Assembly (NCBI RefSeq): GCF_029784135.1 | Contig: NC_073746.1 | Coordinates: 56,642,097 to 56,706,096 of the forward strand | Reading direction: 5' to 3' | DNA length: 64,000 nucleotides | Source: Toxorhynchites rutilus septentrionalis | Taxonomy: Eukaryota > Arthropoda > Insecta > Diptera > Culicidae | Shown: piece after piece, positions 22,569-35,275 of the stretch | Position numbering within the stretch: position 1 is the stretch's first letter | Layout of the letters: the number at the start of each line of letters is the position of its first letter | Translations under genes and position numbers: made by a program | Notes under the pieces: generated by a model | Databases searched by the model: none | What the model saw: only the letters and a program-made list of their open reading frames with translations | What the model was told of the DNA's origin: nothing

Positions 22569-25525
22569 ATGAAGTGTTTTGCTAAATATTGCACAAATAA
22601 AACAACACCGGGATTCAAGAACATCGGGTTCTTTCGATTTCCAGCGGATGAAGACCTGCAAGTTGCATGGAAAAAGTTCTGTGGATTCCCAGATCATTTC
22701 GAAATTACAGCTAGTTGTCGAGTGTGCAGCGTAAGTAAAAATCGTTGAAGCATAAGAAGCTAACTAAATATTTGCGAAAAACAGTTTCACTTTCTGCAGG
22801 AGGATGTATATTTTGCTTCCGGCCAAGGAAAAATTATGCGGCGACGTACGGCAGTCCCAGTGTACGATTGCGTTCCACAGATCGCCGACTTTACTCTCGG
22901 AGAAGATGACCTGACCGCGGACGTATCGAATGCGAGCAGTACCATTGAGGAACCTGGTTCGGCAGTTAACACAGAGGTGTCCTTCGAAAATATGATTCCA
23001 GTAAACTGCTCCCCGTATGACGAACACCAAGCTGTTTGTGCTGGCACAAAGAGGAAATATGAGAGGTAAAAGTTTGTACATAATGGGTTTCATTTGGACT
23101 TATGATTCGTAAATAAAACATTTCAGTTACTTGAACAATGTAAACCGGGAAGTAGTCGAATTAAAGAAGCGCTGCCATGGTCTCGAAAAAGTTGTCAACC
23201 AAAAGGAGCACTTGATTACACAACAAGCGAAAACTACTGATCTGGCTCTAAACGCTCTCAAAAGGACATTTAACTCCGATCAAGTCGACATGCTTTTGTA
23301 CCAGAAAAAACGACCAGGGCAGTGGAGTAATGAGACTGTGACAGAAAGCCTTAAGACAAAATTCGTGTGCGGAACGAAGGGTTACGAGCACCAGCGGAGT
23401 AAATATCCTCTTCCATCCGAACGCACGTTGCAACGAAAGGTGGAAGATTTGTCTTTCAACCCAGGAATTTTGGACGATGTATTGGAGCTTTTGAAGCTGA
23501 AAGTCAGTACAATGCCTCCAGAAGATCTCGACTGTGGGCTCATTTTTGATGAGATGTCCATCGAAGAAGCGAAGAGCTTTTGTGTGTCTACCAGTCAGTT
23601 CTATGGTGACATAACCATCCCTGGTCAATCTGGACTGGCAACTCATGCGCTTGTGTTTGTTTTGGTGGGAGTAAGAGCCAGGTGGAAGCAAACCGTCGGT
23701 TATCACTTCACGGGCAACAGTATCCCGGATAATGATCTGAACGAGATCATCTTCAAAATTATTCAGGAAGTGGAGTCATTTGGATGTAAGGTGCATTTTC
23801 TCACCTCAGACTGCGGTCCAAAGAATAAAAAGTTGTGGAACGCTCTGGGTTTGAAATTCCACAAACATGTAGTGCTCAATAGTGAGGCTATCGAGCACCC
23901 AACAGTTTCGTCGAGGAAACTGGAAATCATTCCAGACGTAGTCCACGTTTTCAAGTCGGCTGTTCAAGGATGGATTAAAAATGAAGTGCTGTGGCTACCA
24001 CCGGATGTGGTGGCATCTAATGGGTTCTGTTCGAATGAAGTCAATATTCAACACCTTCACGATCTCGTACACTACGAACAGCAAAACTTGCTTAAAGTCG
24101 CCCATAATCTAAAACCGGAGGATGTAGAATTCGAAAAGAAAAGGAACAACTTTGATGTGATGAAGGTCATCAATTCTGAAAAAATTGTAAACCGTAATGT
24201 TTCGGCCGCACTTCGATTCTACAGCCATGCTGCAAACCGACCTGAAGTTCTACCAACCGCATATTTCATAGAAACACTATCACAATGGTTTCAACTCTCG
24301 AAAAATAGATCGATGAAAATGGCTTTGAGCAAAGGTGAGCAAAGATTCTGTAGTACTCTTAATGATTCAGTTAATATAGAGAATAATTTGGCTAGGGGTC
24401 ATCCACAAAATACGTAATTTGTTTCGAAACCACCATAGAAGAATTTCCTGCCTCCTAAAACCCCCACATGCCAAATTTGGTTCAATTTGCTTGATTAGTT
24501 CTAGAGTTATGCAGAAATTTGTTTCATTTGGGAGTCTGATACCAGCATAGAAAAATTTCTTGCCTTCTAAAACCCCCACATACCAGATTTGGTTCAATTT
24601 GCTGGATTAGTTCTCCCCGGTCACAAACCATCACAAGAATCTTCCCTGTCCCAAAAACCTCTGCATACTAATTTTTACTAGTTTCCAAGGCTATATCTAT
24701 AAACTATATCTGAGGACTAAATTACATTTTCTTAGACTCTTCGTATGTTTTAGATTAACTCATTTTTTTTTTATTTATATTTTAGAAAATTCGCAAAAGT
24801 ATAAGGAGACGCTGCAGTTCTATATTTTTTTCAAAAAATTCATTTACGCTGTGGAGGTAGGACATAAACGGTATTGGAAACCATGGCAGGCATCCATAAT
24901 TCTAGCAACGAATGCCATACTCAGGTTGCAAGACATGTTCTTGAACGTGAAAGGGTACAGCTTCCTATTTACAGCGAGATTCACTCAAGATTGTGTCGAG
25001 AATATCTTTTCTCTAATTCGAATACGACAGAAGAAACCTACCGCCTTGCAATTCAAATGCTTCCTAAAATCATTAACCATTTCACAGTATTTGACAGTGG
25101 TTTCCGGGTCATCTTATGAGACAGACGACACAGATTGGCTTTTGAACTTTCCCTCTAACGTGAAGCAATTGAAGGAGAAAAAAGCCATTGAGGAGCGGAA
25201 AGTACCTGATATAAACGAACTGACTAAGATAGACACGCAGGCAGCATTGAAGGAAATTAACGACAATGAGAAGAATGTGGTCTATCACCTTGCTGGAATG
25301 GTCGTTTATAAAGTGGCAAAGCATGGCGCAGTTTGTCAACATAGTGTTGAAAAATGCTTAGCCACTGAACCATTTATCTCGGATTACACAAAACTAACCA
25401 TTACTAAAGATTTCACAGGTCAAGCATTGGTATACGTGAATGAACCAACCTTTATCTTTTTTTTTGAAACTGGAAATTGTATTCAGAAGCGAGTTGAAAA
25501 ATATGGAAAACGATACCGTGTTTGA
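22569..25525 (+). CDS. P-element-type transposase with THAP domain (C-terminus frameshifted)
   Basis: Exons 22569-22730, 22785-23065, 23127-24334 and 24786-25525 join in phase to 796 codons. Exon 1 gives a C2CH THAP zinc finger (Cys3, Cys8, Cys53, with His56 just over the splice). A leucine-rich coiled coil follows (exon 3 start), as in P dimerisation. Then come the RNase H-like core and GTP-binding insertion region (LIFDEMSI with an acidic pair, LTSDCGPKN, PDVVHVFKS) and an exon-4 helical part (FTQDCVENIFSLIR). A run of nine T at 25457-25465 seems to carry one extra base. The P-like end (ECHDLKKKLIRRFLYFRLKI) lies in another frame up to 25688. So the protein is either truncated or this copy is mutant. 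It would cut and paste the element. Confidence 0.88.
24335..24785 (+). repeat. Intron of the P transposase with an internal duplicated segment
   Basis: The 451-bp intron contains a segment of about 70 bp twice (24432-24505 and 24545-24618). Both copies include CCTAAAACCCCCACAT-like and ATTTGGTTCAATTTGCT words. Related text with TAACTCGAGAACTAAT occurs at 36322 and 41610, so a dispersed repeat has inserted here. Donor GTGAGC and acceptor TTTTAG fit. Confidence 0.65.
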
Positions 25526-27320
25526 TGTAATTGAAGCGCAACTCGCAAACATTCCAGCTACACATTTCAATGAATGTCATGATTTAAAAAAGAAACTAAT
25601 AAGGCGGTTCTTGTATTTCCGGTTGAAAATTCATCAGCCAAAGAAAATTCATAAGAATAAGTACGATAGTAGATCGATGGCAATGTAACTCTATTGATCG
25701 ACAGGTTAGATGTTCCAGAAAACAATAAATAGTACAGTATAATCCAACTCTTGTTCATTCATTTCATTTTTGCCATTCCTGTAAAACCGAAAGTTTAATT
25801 TATGGATAACGAACAGATTCTTTTTTATTTTTTTAAACACATGCAGATTGGTCAAAATACATCATTTACTCTAATATGAAATGTATTAAAGTATGTAATA
25901 GGATGTATTTAATACTTTTAAAGGAATACAAGAGCTTGGCCATCAATTAATGCACTTAACCTCCATTTTTGGGGCTGTCCATACACCTTGGTATCTTTTC
26001 GAAGGATTTCGACAACCTCCCTACACCTCCGTGAAAAAAATACCCATATAAATTTTGGAAAATTTATATGAACCGTTTATATATTTTGCTTACCTCATGT
26101 CTCTCTATATCTGTCTACGTGGTATATGGACAGCCCTTATCATGATTCTGGTCATAATATTGTATTGTACCTAATTGTATTCTATACTGCAGAATGCCCA
26201 TAGACGACACCTAAATAAAACTATCAGAGCTAGAATGGAATTGTTCGGCAACACGACAAACCGGATATCGCAATCCACCTTTCCTCAAATATCAACCGCA
26301 GATCGCTTTCCACAGGTCAAGGGACATATCATACGGAAAGAATGTCTTTTGGGCAGCTACTGTGGTCAATAGTCTCGTAGTATAAAATATGCAACAATGC
26401 ATGTGTATTCTCGCAGTACAATCTACATTTACATCTGTTTCACTCCATAAAAAAATCTTCCAGTTCCCAAGATATAGAATTAGCGACATGGGCAGGTGCC
26501 TGCAGGATTTCATTCCTTTTTATGCGAAAACTAAATCACGCATATGGATGAATGAAACAAAGAAAACACTGTTAACTCTTGAGGAAAAAAAAATATGAAG
26601 AATGAACTTACCGATGTTGGAGATTGGTGTTTGAATAATCCACAATGAAGTATTTTTCCTGACTCAGTATGTAGATTCCCAGTTCCAGGTGCAGCAGCAA
26701 CATCACTACGCCGAAACACTTCCTGAAGCTTTTGCTTTCCGGTGCCCGGTCTCGTCCATCTCTATTTTGTAGGTATTCCAGATTTCATTATTGTTGCTTA
26801 GATTTAGCAGCCTCACACGCACTGGGATACTGTTCCGACTATTCCATAGTTGTCTTCACAATTCGATATTGATTTTACTTCGAAAGGAACCAGCATCAGA
26901 TAAAATCACTCCCGGATAGCGGAACCAGACACCAGCATATCCCAGTAGCAGTAGATTATTCGCTGGCTTCCGAGCAAAATAGACTAGCAGCAGGACAAAC
27001 TCTTTTCGGCAGTAGTTTGCAAAACTACCTTTCATCCCTTCTGGAGAAGTTTTCCGCAGCTGCTCGGGCAAGCGCTAGTTCGCGCTATTCCATGGAATTA
27101 TCAATAAAATAATTGGCGATCATAAAAACATTGAAATTATAATGAATCTACTTACTGTAATCGAGCAAAGGGATACAAACAGTTACAAACATTTTGCTAT
27201 TTTAAAATCACAATGAGCACAATACTCGCAATTTATTTTTCTTCTCAGGCTGAATTTGACAGATCATTTGTTCGTTTGGAATGACGCTGACAGCTCAACG
27301 CTGTTCCAATTTTGACATTG
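25526..27320 (+). other. Non-coding right half of the P element
   Basis: After the transposase end, the only recognised items are the residual C-terminal frame (to 25688), a possible AATAAA (25723-25728), and the MITE at 25970-26138. Minus-strand frames at 26531-26719 and 26856-27071 show no domains. Confidence 0.5.
25970..26138. mobile_element. GGGGCTGTCCATACACC MITE nested in the P element
   Basis: The left end GGGGCTGTCCATACACCTTG and the right end CTACGTGGTATATGGACAGCCC are imperfect inverted repeats, 169 bp apart. This is the most complete member of the family that also has fragments at 11665, 53160 and 63541. Confidence 0.75.
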
Positions 27321-27354
27321 GCGTCACTCTTCTTATAGGCACTCTAGTTTTAGC

Positions 27355-28245
27355 AAGTTGGCCCACCTTAGGATATACTTCTACGCGCCTTGCTCGCTAT
27401 GTAGCTTAAACCAAGATGGTGGAGTTAACAGGTGGCTCGTAATTTACACTATTTAGAAAAGACGTATGAGGAATGGCAAGACGAAAAGTTTGGATTTGTT
27501 TATGTTATTACTTACGTTGATATGGTTACATTTGATTTCGTCGAAAGTATTTGAAGCTGTATAATAAATAAACAGTTGTCGTTGAAAATTGTAACCTAGT
27601 AACCTTTATGCATATGCTTCCGCCAGCTGGCTCGGCTAATGTGATTCAAGGAATGCTTTGATCGTGGTACCGCCACTGGCGTATAATTTGCAGCTTTGTT
27701 TTTTGTGCTGGTTCATAACGGCAATCAACCGTGCCGGCGAAACTGTAGTCAATGTTTAGTGTTGATTGGATACCATCTATATAAATAAGTTCAAACTTAC
27801 GGGATACGTCCGAACGGCAATTCTGACATTACGTTTTACCTTCCACTTCACTTATCTTGGCTTAAACAGATATATTGTTAAATATGCTACATGGGCACTT
27901 TCACGTTTTGACGTTGTATTTAACTGCCAAAGTTTTCTAGAAAATCTTCGTAGGAAAATTAAAACAGCATCAGCAGAACAGCAGCCATCATCATCTTTCC
28001 GAAGATATCTGCCATTGCATCGGATTATTTGGCTGTGCAAAGATTTTCAGCTCCTGATTCGATAAGAGAAAGGTTTTCTATTCCTCCAGAAGTGTTCAGA
28101 AATCAACTAACAACGTTTCGGTAGCAGGCAGTCAATACGAGGACCGATTTAGTGGGCGGCAGTGCTCTGGAAAGATACGGAACTCGGTTTTCAGCCCAAG
28201 AATAAGTACATTCTGTGAAAGGAGCCTTGTCGAATAACCCGGAAA
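27355..28245. other. Region upstream of the SERF gene
   Basis: No gene or clear repeat recognised. The last 150 bp should hold the promoter and 5' UTR of the SERF gene. No convincing TATA box is seen. Confidence 0.4.
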
Positions 28246-31200
28246 ATGACCCGTAAGTATTAAGCAGCAAAAAAACAAAGGAAAAGCATTTTTTCGGCAT
28301 TACTCACTCGTCACCAATTTTCTGTGATGGGATAAATTTGAAAAACATCTGACCGATAATATGTTATTTCCTCGCCTGAAATGCATCTGCAAACACTCGG
28401 ATGAACTAATACAAGCTTATTGTCGGCGAAATGGGGCAAAACTATTCTATTCTTAGTTCTTGTGCGTATACTTGATACGAAATCCTATCGGTGTTTCTCT
28501 TATTCACAACTTCTGTTGATTTTTCATTCGATGAATCACTTTTATGTGTGATGTAGGCAAATTACTAATTTGTTTCAAAAATGTCAACATATTTCATTGA
28601 CAAATTCAAAATATGTCCAGCTGTACGAAGCATTTATTTCTACTATGGAAGTCTAACTTGCTGGCGTTATCAACTTCCATCAGTATATAACATTGATTAT
28701 ATATCAGAGGTTGTATTTTTTGTCGGTATAGTTTGCCGTTATTCGGGACTGGATAAATAAAGTCTAAGAGTTCATTAGGACTTTTCGAATGACCGTCGTA
28801 TCTGCTGGTGTATTGAAAAAAATCCTCTATAATGACAGTTTCTTGCAAACTGTATGCGATTTTCCAATATCTGCTTTTCTCACGTTCCCCTACATCACAC
28901 CAGATCCACCATCCTGTTTCAATTCATCATCTCACTCAAATATTTCTTTTGAAAGAAAAAATTACTTCCAAAAACCTGCTTGCAAAAATTGGTCCCTAGA
29001 AACACGTACAAACGTTACAAAATTTCTTCAGATCGGCCCGGTCTTTATCCTCACAATTTTTGCAAGTATTCTCGGCTGCACTTCTTCTCTTCTGTATGGC
29101 CGCCAACTTGAATGCATCTATTTTTGTCTTCTTTTATCGACCAGTTGATAAGATCACTATCACACCGAGCAAATTTCCTTTTTTTTTTAATTTTGTATAG
29201 AAATTTGTTCTGAATGCGTTGGAATCTCAGTCTGTGTGCCCTGGTACAACCCCTTCAGGCAGGACCGCATACTCAATTGCAGGGTAAATGATCTGCTTAT
29301 AGATAGCCATCTGAATTTTCGGGCAAACTTTAGAATATCTGCCGATCAACGAATACAACAACCGGAGCAGAATATTACATTCAGTGACGATTTTATTAAC
29401 GTGAGACCTGAGACCTATAAATCAGATGACTGTCTAGAGTGAGTCCTAAATAGACCACAATAAGATACATTGGGAAATTGAAACGATGCAGCTTGTACAC
29501 CAGACCGTCGTGCCACACATTATCGAAGGCCTTTTCAATGTCCAAAAGCGTAATTGCTGTAGTCTTGGACTTATACCGCTGTATAATAGAACAATTGAGA
29601 TCGGAAGAACGAATGCTGATTCGATTGACACAGTGGCAGATTTCGGATGAAATTGTGCTTCTGACAGTGTCCAGCAGCACAACAAATACAACTGGAAAAA
29701 TAGAGCAGATTGTACAAGTTATCTCCCATACTGAATTCGAGTACGAGTCATCGAACGTGAACAAATCCGTGAAGTTTTTATTTATATATTTTATTAGATA
29801 ACGGAATCAATTCTCGAAAAGCGAACCAACCGCTACAGGAAGATATAGAACAACAAGCAACACTCTTTACTAGTGTTTTAACATGGGGAGTACATGGGAG
29901 CACATGGGCTGCTTACAGCCCTCTGTGATCTAGACGTGATGCCTCCTGTGTTATGTATGGATGAAATAATGAAAAAAAAGCTCACCAATGTAATATAAGA
30001 TAATTATCAATACAGAATGCAATTATCAATTTTTATCAACAGTAAAAATTTGTTACTTTAATATAGAGATATTTGAAATGGGAAAGGTAATTTTCTTTTA
30101 TAGTTTTTACTTTGTGAGTGTTTATTCAACCCAATGCGAATTTTTATTGGGCTAACAACACCTATTCTATACTATATGTAGAGCATATCGGAAATCCCTT
30201 TTTCAAATATTTCTTTGCTTTTCTAATTTTCCTCGCCGTATAAACTTTCCTTGGGTGAAAATGGACATAACAAAACAAACAGCTTAAACCGAACGACCCG
30301 TTCTCGAGAGGATTTATGAAAATGAAAACACCTCGGTTTTTATTTATGAAGATTGAAATAAATCGTTCCATATATCAAGTAATTTTTAACATAACTGCTA
30401 CCGTATACAATTTTACACCTACACTCGTGCTAAATTTTTCACAATACACGATCGGTCATTGATAAGAAATTTCACGAAGCAACCAACATTAAAGTTCCAA
30501 AATTAAATTTTATTCGCCAGAAATAATCTTATCACTCACCTTACTGGCAATAAAAAAATGCCCCCGGCTATATTAGCAATGCCGAGTGCACCCGGGCACC
30601 TTCGTTTTGATGTCCATGTTAGGGAACACAATTCGGTGGAAGCAAAAGCTCCCCTTTTTCATGTATTTGCAATGCTGATTTCCCCCAGGCTGCTTGGTTT
30701 TGATGTCTCTGTTAGGGAACCGCCTCATGTGTCGTCGAATTCGCGTTGACGGCGGAATGGTGTCGACATCTAGATACGATATTAGTTTGTATGAGGCTAA
30801 CTATTCTCTATCAGATTAGTCGGGTCTAAGACAGTTTTAATTTGTTAAAATATGTATGAATTTTTTTCTTTGCGTTATTTGCCCACTATAAATACGTTTG
30901 TCTGACCCCAGTTTCAATTATTTTCTATGAATTTACAGATATTCTCACCAAAACTTACCATCATAATATAACATTATCTTTAGACACAATTTTTGTATGA
31001 TATTTTTTCACTACTCGCAAGCAAAAGTGATTTTCATTTACATAGAGTACTAAATTGATTTGGAAAAAATAATTTTCATTCATAATTTTGATTTTAAAAG
31101 TGTATTTTTTTCTTCCACAAATCCATATTATTATGCCTACTCCCCCATTTCGTAATACGAAGCTCAATGCCGTCAACGCGGATACGATTCAAAAGAGAAA

Positions 31201-33895
31201 ATTTCATCAATCCATCATGAAATGACTGAGCAATAAGCATTTGAAATTGGACAATTTTCACGATGTGCTCGATTTTCGATTTTCAATTTGTACCCCAATA
31301 TGTTCCCGAAAAACGTAATCCTACGTCAAAAATCAGTCTGATGGATGAACCTGGTGATCTTCTATCAATCTAGTTAAATCCGGATCTATATTGAAGAATT
31401 GAACCCTCAAATCTCCGCGTTCGTTGCTTTTCAAACGGTTGTTTTGTCAAAATGTTTGTAACCACACTGAAGCCTTTTTCGACAAAGTATGGAACAGCAG
31501 CACTGTCGAGAACATGATGGGTGATATCACACGAAAAGTTCGAAAATTCATCCGAACAGCTGACGAATAATTTTCATGTATTTTTCCTTAAAACTCATTA
31601 AAAAAGTTTAATTCAATTTTTTTAGGAATTTAAGTCTGGGACAACTTCAAGGTTGACGTGGGACTTCCATTGGCACAGTAATAATTTGTTTGTATTAATG
31701 AAATTCTTAATTGAATGAAACAATTTTCGAATTCTGTCTGTCTGTCGAACCTGAACAAACGTGAGAAAGCGTTGGAGGACGCGAGACCGGTAGTCACCGG
31801 GAACCTGGTAGTGATCGTCGATTAGTCGAGTAGGAAAAGTGGGAACGAGGTCGGATTCTGGAGGTGAGGTGAGGAGGCGATGTGAGGATTCATTAGGGTA
31901 ATTCGTCAAACTGCAAGGAGGTTGATACGTAGATCTGTAAATTGACAATCTTGGAGATTAGATGTGATTCAGTTAGAATCTGTTCATTTTATAGCAGTAG
32001 TACACGTATTTGAAATCTTTTGACAGAAAATTGTTCGGAAAACCTGTATCTTTCGACGGTGAAAACTTCACGTTTATCCGTTTTATATTGAAAACGTTGA
32101 GCAGGACTTAAACCGAGAGAAGGGATTTGATTTCGGACACCCACAACAAAAATTTGGCTTGGCCAGGTACTAAAATCGCGAAATCGCGATCTTTAACAAT
32201 TAAGGTAAACCCGGGACTCTCGGACTACGATAGTCCGAGACCTAAAACACAACATCAACCAAAGTACCAACCGGAGAATTCGTATGCGAGAATGTTATCG
32301 TAATTTCCCTAACTGTAAGCGACCTAACAGGACGCTGAAACTAAATCTGAAAAGACGCGCTGGAAAGTTGTACAACAAGGTTCTGACGAAGTACGGAGGA
32401 TGCATGCTTGTGGATGACGAAACGAACATGAAAATGGTTTTTGGACAGATCCCAGGCCTGAAATCCTATACGGCTACTACCGTAGGAGATGTTCCCAGCA
32501 AATTTAAGTTCTTTATCTCTGATGAGTTTGCCAGGAAGTTTTTGATTATGGCAAGGTATTTGCAGCTGTGGACAAAAAAGCTAGTATAGGGTAGAGTGCC
32601 TGCAGAAATACCTCATTCTGTTTATCATGGCTCACAAAGGTCCGGTGAAGTTTTGGCCAGATTTGGCAAATGGAAGTACATTCGAGAGGTACAATTACAT
32701 CCGATTACACTCAATCAAAAAATATAGGACAATTGTCATGCGGGATTTGGAGAAGGGTGCTAATGTGACACCGGATGTTGCAGACATGAAGAGTTCGGGG
32801 AATTAAATGTCGTCAAAATGTCATTGTAACTGAAGAGACCGGAAGGAGTAAAAGAACGCGAAAAACAATAAGCAGTCATTGTTCATATCCTTGTCATTAT
32901 TCATAGATGAAGCGTGTAATCAAAAGATACTAAATATTGGAATTCATTTTCTTGAATTTACATCTAAAGTCATACAAATGAAGTCATCTCTAATTAACAA
33001 GCTCTTGCTAAATTATAAATATCTAAACTGAAAAAATGGAACTTAGTCTAACCTTACTTAATCATATAGAAAATGAAACAGATTTTTTGTTGCAGAAGAA
33101 TTAAAAGCCCTATACTACACCGGCACCGAATTTAATCTATGTAATGCCTATGAACAATTGTAATAAGCTGCGGAACCAACGAAAAATCTCCGAGTGTTGA
33201 ATGTTTTAAACATTTGAAAAATTAGCGGCAGCTTACTACGATTACATTCGTAACTATCAGTTTAAAATTGCTTTGACAATATTTATGAAAACTCAGGCAT
33301 TAATCCCAATCTATTCCATATACTGAGGAGATAAGTTCATGATGATTTAATAATGCGATACTATACCCTTTCTTATTGCTCGTTTCAGGTGGAAATCAGC
33401 GTGAATTGGCCAGGGAGAGGAACATGAAGAAGCAACAGGGCCAGAAAGCTAAAAACAAGGAAGATGGCCTTACTCACGAACAAAGGAAAATACGGTAAGT
33501 TCAATAGGGCATTATCTCAAGAATTGAGCAGTGCGATGAACATACGTACGAAGAACGTATCCGTGGTCTAACTCTGCCCTAAAGTTAGATTACTGTCGGT
33601 TTTCTACTATACAATGTAGTTTTTTTGTTACTAATTTTTTTCGTGACTTGAAAGCACAAGTAACTCACAAATCTGCTTTTAGCCTGATATGCAATTTTTT
33701 TTTCAAGATTCAATTTCAAACATGAAGCACAACATGAAGAAAACAAATAAATTAATTAATAAAATTCCCTATTTTTCCTAAATCAATCGTCCACTGCGGC
33801 TGAAACCTGCAACCGCTTACAGTGACGCCGATATAATGCGACAGAAGCAGCTGAAAAAGGAACAGGATAAGCAGCCCGCCAAAGCTAACAGTTAA
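28246..33895 (+). CDS. SERF: SERF/4F5 family small basic protein
   Basis: Three coding exons join in phase: 28246-28252 (ATGACCC, then GTAAGT), 33389-33494 and 33823-33895 (stop TAA), giving 61 residues. The product starts with the family hallmark Met-Thr-Arg-Gly-Asn-Gln-Arg-Glu-Leu-Ala-Arg, continues with an Asn-Met-Lys-Lys-Gln segment and DGLTHEQRK, and ends with a Lys/Gln-rich helix. The length is typical (about 60 aa). SERF proteins are small, highly charged, nucleic-acid- and amyloid-interacting factors of the nucleus and cytosol. The tiny first exon explains why no simple open frame covers the start. Intron 1 is 5136 bp and holds a Jockey-like RT relic and an ITmD37E relic. Intron 2 is 328 bp. 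Confidence 0.93.
29195..29700 (-). pseudogene. Jockey-clade non-LTR reverse transcriptase fragment
   Basis: On the minus strand, 29580-29450 reads Leu-Asp-Ile-Glu-Lys-Ala-Phe-Asp-Asn-Val-Trp-His-Asp-Gly-Leu, the RT block A with its catalytic Asp, followed by KLHRFNFP. At 29315-29230 a thumb-like piece, MAIYKQIIYPAIEYAV, follows. The segment between them, including the YADD block, is deleted. Frameshifts are present. It lies in SERF intron 1, antisense. Confidence 0.8.
30558..30725 (+). repeat. Imperfect tandem duplication of about 105 bp
   Basis: Two units share the order GCAATGC, a CCCGGG/CCCAGG block, TTTTGATGTC and TGTTAGGGAAC (30583-30633 and 30670-30721). They lie in SERF intron 1. The origin is unknown. 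Confidence 0.7.
32284..32815 (+). pseudogene. ITmD37E-type transposase remnant
   Basis: The frame 32284-32589 contains the first catalytic region: LYNKVLTKYGGCMLVDDETNMKM with its Asp, then FGQIPG and KFKFFISDEFARK. After a stop at 32587 another frame gives AHKGPVKFWPDLA (the second catalytic region) and a degraded C-terminus up to about 32800. Such elements belong to the mosquito-rich ITmD37E branch of the IS630-Tc1-mariner superfamily. The C-terminal Glu region and the N-terminus are lost. It lies in SERF intron 1. Confidence 0.8.
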
Positions 33896-35154
33896 TGTCC
33901 CTAGAAAGACGCCCGTTGCTGCAACAGTCCACACTGCCAGCCAGCAACATTTTTTCAACACAAACCCATCAGGCTCGCACGTATATCCTGCTCGTCCCTC
34001 CTCTCCCACGCTCGTAGGTTACGGTTCGCGACTAGTTGGCGACCGTAAATATCATCAACACCAACCAAAACGTGTGTAGTGCGCAGATCGATCCTTCGCA
34101 AACGAATTAAAGTAAACATCAACTAAAATAGTCAATAATTAGAACCATTCTCGTGACTGCGACTCGAGATCAGCTCATATTTTTAGACAACAAGACATTT
34201 TTGCTCCGAGTTCTGATTTACATTTTGCTCCGAGTTCTGATCCGTTTTGTTTGGTTGTATTGAGCTGAGAGACAGAGAAACATCCACATATAATATACAC
34301 GAGTCAACAGTTAGTAATTATTAACAAGGTTTTGATTCATTTTTTTAGTTTTAAGGAAGCAAGTGTTTTTTTCTCGATTTGCTTGGCTATGATTCGCCAC
34401 GGCTGGTTTGTTGAAGCCGGTGCATCGTTACGCAAATAACAAGTTTTCTCTTCGTCGGGGTTCATTTGGTGTAGCCGACGGAGGAGTGTATCATCAATTT
34501 TGATGTGTATTGAACAGCAATGTAACAAAATATCGAAATAATGTAGTACGGTTCGTTGTAACGCTCTCAGAATAATACAACAGGTATAATTAATAGTGAA
34601 ATTAAATATCATACGGTTGAAAGACGAACAACACTGTAATAAGTGTTTCGAGAGAAAATACTATCCGGGATAGGTGAAAAAAAAACACTGGAAGAACGAT
34701 CGGAGGGAGGATTTCGGATCATGTAACTTTTCAAGTTTAGATAAACGAAGAGAAGAAGAGTAACACGTTAAAGTATAGATGGAAATTATGAAAACTATCA
34801 GAAACGAAAACTGTATAAACTATTGTAGTAAGCAAAACATGTGTACGTGTATTTTGGTTTTTAGCAGATGGAAGAAAGCCCACCCAACCATGTACTAATC
34901 CCAGTAAAGTAGTCCCAGCCGGTAGTTCACAACGGGTATGAAGCATGGACGGCGTTGAAAGAGTACTTACAAGCACTAGACGTTCTCGGAAGACAAGTGC
35001 TCAGAACAATCCAAGCGATATACAGGAAGCAGAGGACTGCACACTACCCCCATTTCATGTTGAATCCAGCATACGAAAATTCGTCGTCGGCTAGAATGTC
35101 GGATAACATTCTCGCAAAAATTGTGTTTGGACATCTGGTCGTAAATGGGTGCTA
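33896..35154 (+). other. SERF 3' UTR and intergenic DNA
   Basis: A possible poly(A) signal ATTAAA occurs at 34106-34111. Several CTCCGAGTTCTGAT words are repeated at 34205 and 34228. No further gene is seen. Confidence 0.45.
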
Positions 35155-35275
35155 AGCGTATTTCCAAAGCATCGAGCGGCTGTGTCCGAGCAACGAATCA
35201 GGAGCTGGTTTCACGGAATCCGTGAATATTTCGAGGAAAATGCGCTGTTCAATGTTTCAAAATTTGGGTACCGTC
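35155..35275 (+). pseudogene. CENP-B/jerky-type (pogo group) transposase fragment
   Basis: One frame reads Phe-Pro-Lys-His-Arg-Ala-Ala-Val-Ser-Glu-Gln-Arg-Ile, then SWFHGIREYFEENALFNV. This matches the segment before the DDE domain in pogo-group transposases. It is only about 40 codons with no catalytic residues, followed directly by MITE sequence. Confidence 0.6.

Larger units (their letters stand above)
22350..27346 (+). mobile_element. P-superfamily transposon, nearly intact (5.0 kb)
   Basis: The 25-bp terminal inverted repeats begin TAGAGTGCCTATAAG and differ by one base. GTTTTAGC is duplicated on both sides (22342-22349 and 27347-27354), the 8-bp duplication typical of P elements. The element carries a four-exon THAP-type transposase in its left half and 1.6 kb of non-coding DNA downstream of it, including a nested MITE (25970-26138). 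The near-identical termini and perfect target duplication point to recent mobility. Confidence 0.93.

Noticed and set aside
23248..23706. 152-codon minus-strand frame
   Set aside because: Antisense shadow of P transposase exon 3.
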